Part shown: piece after piece, positions 62,926 to 64,000 of the stretch | Layout of the letters: the number at the start of each line of letters is the position of its first letter | How positions within the stretch are numbered: the stretch's first letter is position 1 | Origin: CAZPHU01 sp964419255 | GTDB lineage: Bacteria; Fibrobacterota; Chitinivibrionia; Chitinivibrionales; CAYFVL01 | NCBI GenBank assembly: GCA_964419255.1 | Contig: CAYQOU010000007.1 | Coordinates: 1 to 64,000 of the forward strand | Direction of reading: 5' to 3' | Length of the DNA stretch: 64,000 bases | Program-made: the position numbers and the translations under genes | Notes under the pieces: generated by a model | The model's database searches: none | What the model saw: only the letters and a program-made list of their open reading frames with translations | What the model was told of the DNA's origin: nothing

Positions 62926-63759
62926 TTATGTCTTTGAAAGAACGGCTTTAATGAGTCGCGCCATGGGATATTGGCTTTTAAATTCTTCGTGGGTTTTTCG
63001 AGCATGAGCTTTGAACGCGCCATCGGAAAGCCATCGCAGACACTCCTCGGCAAGCCGTTCCTGTTGGGTTCTGATCATTTCCACATGCGGGTAAGGATAC
63101 ACGGGGGATGTCTCAGATAAAACAAAACAACCATTATTGAGCAGATAAGAAACACGAATAGACTCGAATATCTGCGCTTCATAGTTGTGAATATTTACTA
63201 TTATTTTTGACCGTCCGATTATCTTATCCCGTTGCTCACCGTATACTCCAAAAAGCGTCTTTATTCCAACTCCCTCATTGGCGATTGCCTGAAGGATTTT
63301 GCGTCTTCGCTGGTTAACGGAACCAAAAAAAAGCACATCAATGTCTTTGTCTTCTCTGTGAGGTATCCGCTCCAAACCGGAATGGTATCCAACAGGAAGA
63401 TGCTTTGCCTCAAGCCCTTTTTTTTCCAGAAACGCTATGTTTTCGATGGCATAATCCCAAATCTGTTCGGCACAGGAGAGAATCCCCAGGATTCTTTCAG
63501 AAAAAATCCCCTCCCCGTCACTCAACTGCTCCAGCTGCCATGGGATATATCGCACCCCCTTGAAAACCTCCGCCGAAGAAACCAGATGATAGCCCAAAAC
63601 GATGTTTACCCGGTCGGAGGCAAGCTCATTAGGCCTAAGATCACAATCATACCCGAGATCACGAAGAGAAAGTAAGATCAGGGTGGCTGCCTCCAGAAAG
63701 GCATAGCTATGCTTATATCCCTGTGGAACCACTATACAAACGCGGTATGAATCGGCCAT
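62926..63759 (-). CDS. Glycosyltransferase-like protein (CgeB/GT-B type)
   Basis: 277 residues. The first half has Rossmann-like strands (RVCIVVPQGYKHSYAFLEAA) and VNIVLGYHLVSS; the second half has DIDVLFFGSVNQRRRKIL, SKIIVNIHNYEAQIFESIRVSYLLNNG and FVLSETSP, the pattern of CgeB-like proteins and GT-B glycosyltransferases with the conserved E(S/A)xRxxxxL stretch. Next to the flagellins, so flagellin glycosylation is plausible. Acceptor and donor unknown. Confidence 0.65.
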   Translation of the reverse strand: MADSYRVCIVVPQGYKHSYAFLEAATLILLSLRDLGYDCDLRPNELASDRVNIVLGYHLVSSAEVFKGVRYIPWQLEQLSDGEGIFSERILGILSCAEQIWDYAIENIAFLEKKGLEAKHLPVGYHSGLERIPHREDKDIDVLFFGSVNQRRRKILQAIANEGVGIKTLFGVYGEQRDKIIGRSKIIVNIHNYEAQIFESIRVSYLLNNGCFVLSETSPVYPYPHVEMIRTQQERLAEECLRWLSDGAFKAHARKTHEEFKSQYPMARLIKAVLSKT

Positions 63760-63861
63760 AGAATAAAAACCCTTCTGTGGTAAGTGGCTGCTTTGGTCAA
63801 GGTATGGAAAAATGGTTTATTGAGCATAACTGCACAAAATATCAAAACTTGCCCGGTGGTC

Positions 63862-63890
63862 TTGCATGAGATTTGAGCATCGAGTATATT
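63862..63890 (+). promoter_or_regulatory. Promoter of the tRNA-Glu gene
   Basis: TTGCAT (63862-63867), 17-base spacer, TATATT (63885-63890). The predicted start is ~15 bases before the tRNA 5' end. Confidence 0.6.
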
Positions 63891-63911
63891 AGAAATCTCA
63901 ATTGAATTGCT

Positions 63912-63986
63912 GGTCCGTTCGTCTAGTGGTTAGGACTCAGGATTTTCATTCCTGCAACAGGGGTTCGATTCCCCTACGGACTACCA
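63912..63986 (+). tRNA. tRNA-Glu (anticodon TTC)
   Basis: Complete cloverleaf. Acceptor 63912-63918 with 63976-63982 (first pair G-U), anticodon arm CAGGA-TTTTCAT-TCCTG giving TTC, T arm AGGGG-TTCGATT-CCCCT, encoded CCA at 63984-63986. Confidence 0.95.
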
Positions 63987-64000
63987 AGGCGACATTTTTG

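Overview
The window reads as a chromosome segment of a flagellated, Gram-negative, heterotrophic bacterium. Evidence for this is MotB, OmpA-like and YfiR-type periplasmic proteins, lipoproteins, a full flagellar export gate and two flagellins. A type IX-secretion-like C-terminal domain at the left edge, a hook-cap protein with two FlgD Ig-like domains, and several intracellular glycan enzymes suggest the Fibrobacterota/Chitinispirillia neighbourhood. That placement is an inference, not a direct observation. Most genes are housekeeping or motility genes, with one accessory island at about 41.5-48.6 kb.

Layout. 0-7 kb: tail of a secreted protein, bcp, then rpmE-DUF1385-prfA, then a YfiR-like protein followed by a membrane histidine kinase. 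7.4-8.1 kb: exported pentapeptide-repeat protein. 8.4-17.1 kb (mostly minus strand): a glycan block with a GH77-type glucanotransferase, a GH67-like TIM-barrel protein coupled to a PHP-glycosyltransferase fusion, and a GH130-type phosphorylase; a hotdog thioesterase sits among them on the plus strand. 17.5-41.4 kb (minus strand): HDOD protein, then a large flagellar locus (fliA, flhG, flhF, flhA, a repeat-rich exported protein, flhB, fliR, fliQ, fliP, fliO, fliN/Y, fliM, fliL, motB, motA, flbD, flgE, a TIGR02530-type gene, flgD, fliK, a motE-like gene). A -24/-12 (sigma-54) promoter lies just upstream of the hook-gene group. 41.6-48.6 kb: accessory island with a RAYT transposase and its REP-like palindromes, a truncated oxidoreductase, a frameshifted lipoprotein, and a two-gene unit. 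That unit encodes an OmpA/peptidoglycan-binding/HExxH protein and an inhibitor-like partner. 48.7-60.8 kb: smr, M29 aminopeptidase, tgt, dxs, TPR-sulfotransferase, TPR lipoprotein, zupT, HIT, DUF2795, a decayed thioredoxin and a GAF histidine kinase. 60.8-64 kb: two short flagellins with sigma-28-type promoters, a glycosyltransferase-like gene and tRNA-Glu.

How it fits together. The flagellar locus supplies export gate, switch, stator and hook-assembly proteins. Sigma-54 apparently drives the hook group, and FliA encoded here would drive the flagellins 40 kb away, giving the usual early/middle/late hierarchy. Three families of non-coding repeats are scattered between genes: a TIR-bounded palindrome, a ~150-bp long-hairpin element present in at least five places, and the RAYT-associated REP elements.

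The best candidate for an undescribed system is the HExxH protein plus BsuPI-like protein pair at 44.9-48.2 kb, which looks like a wall-targeted peptidase and cognate inhibitor. A second notable oddity is a six-repeat exported protein locked between flhB and flhA.
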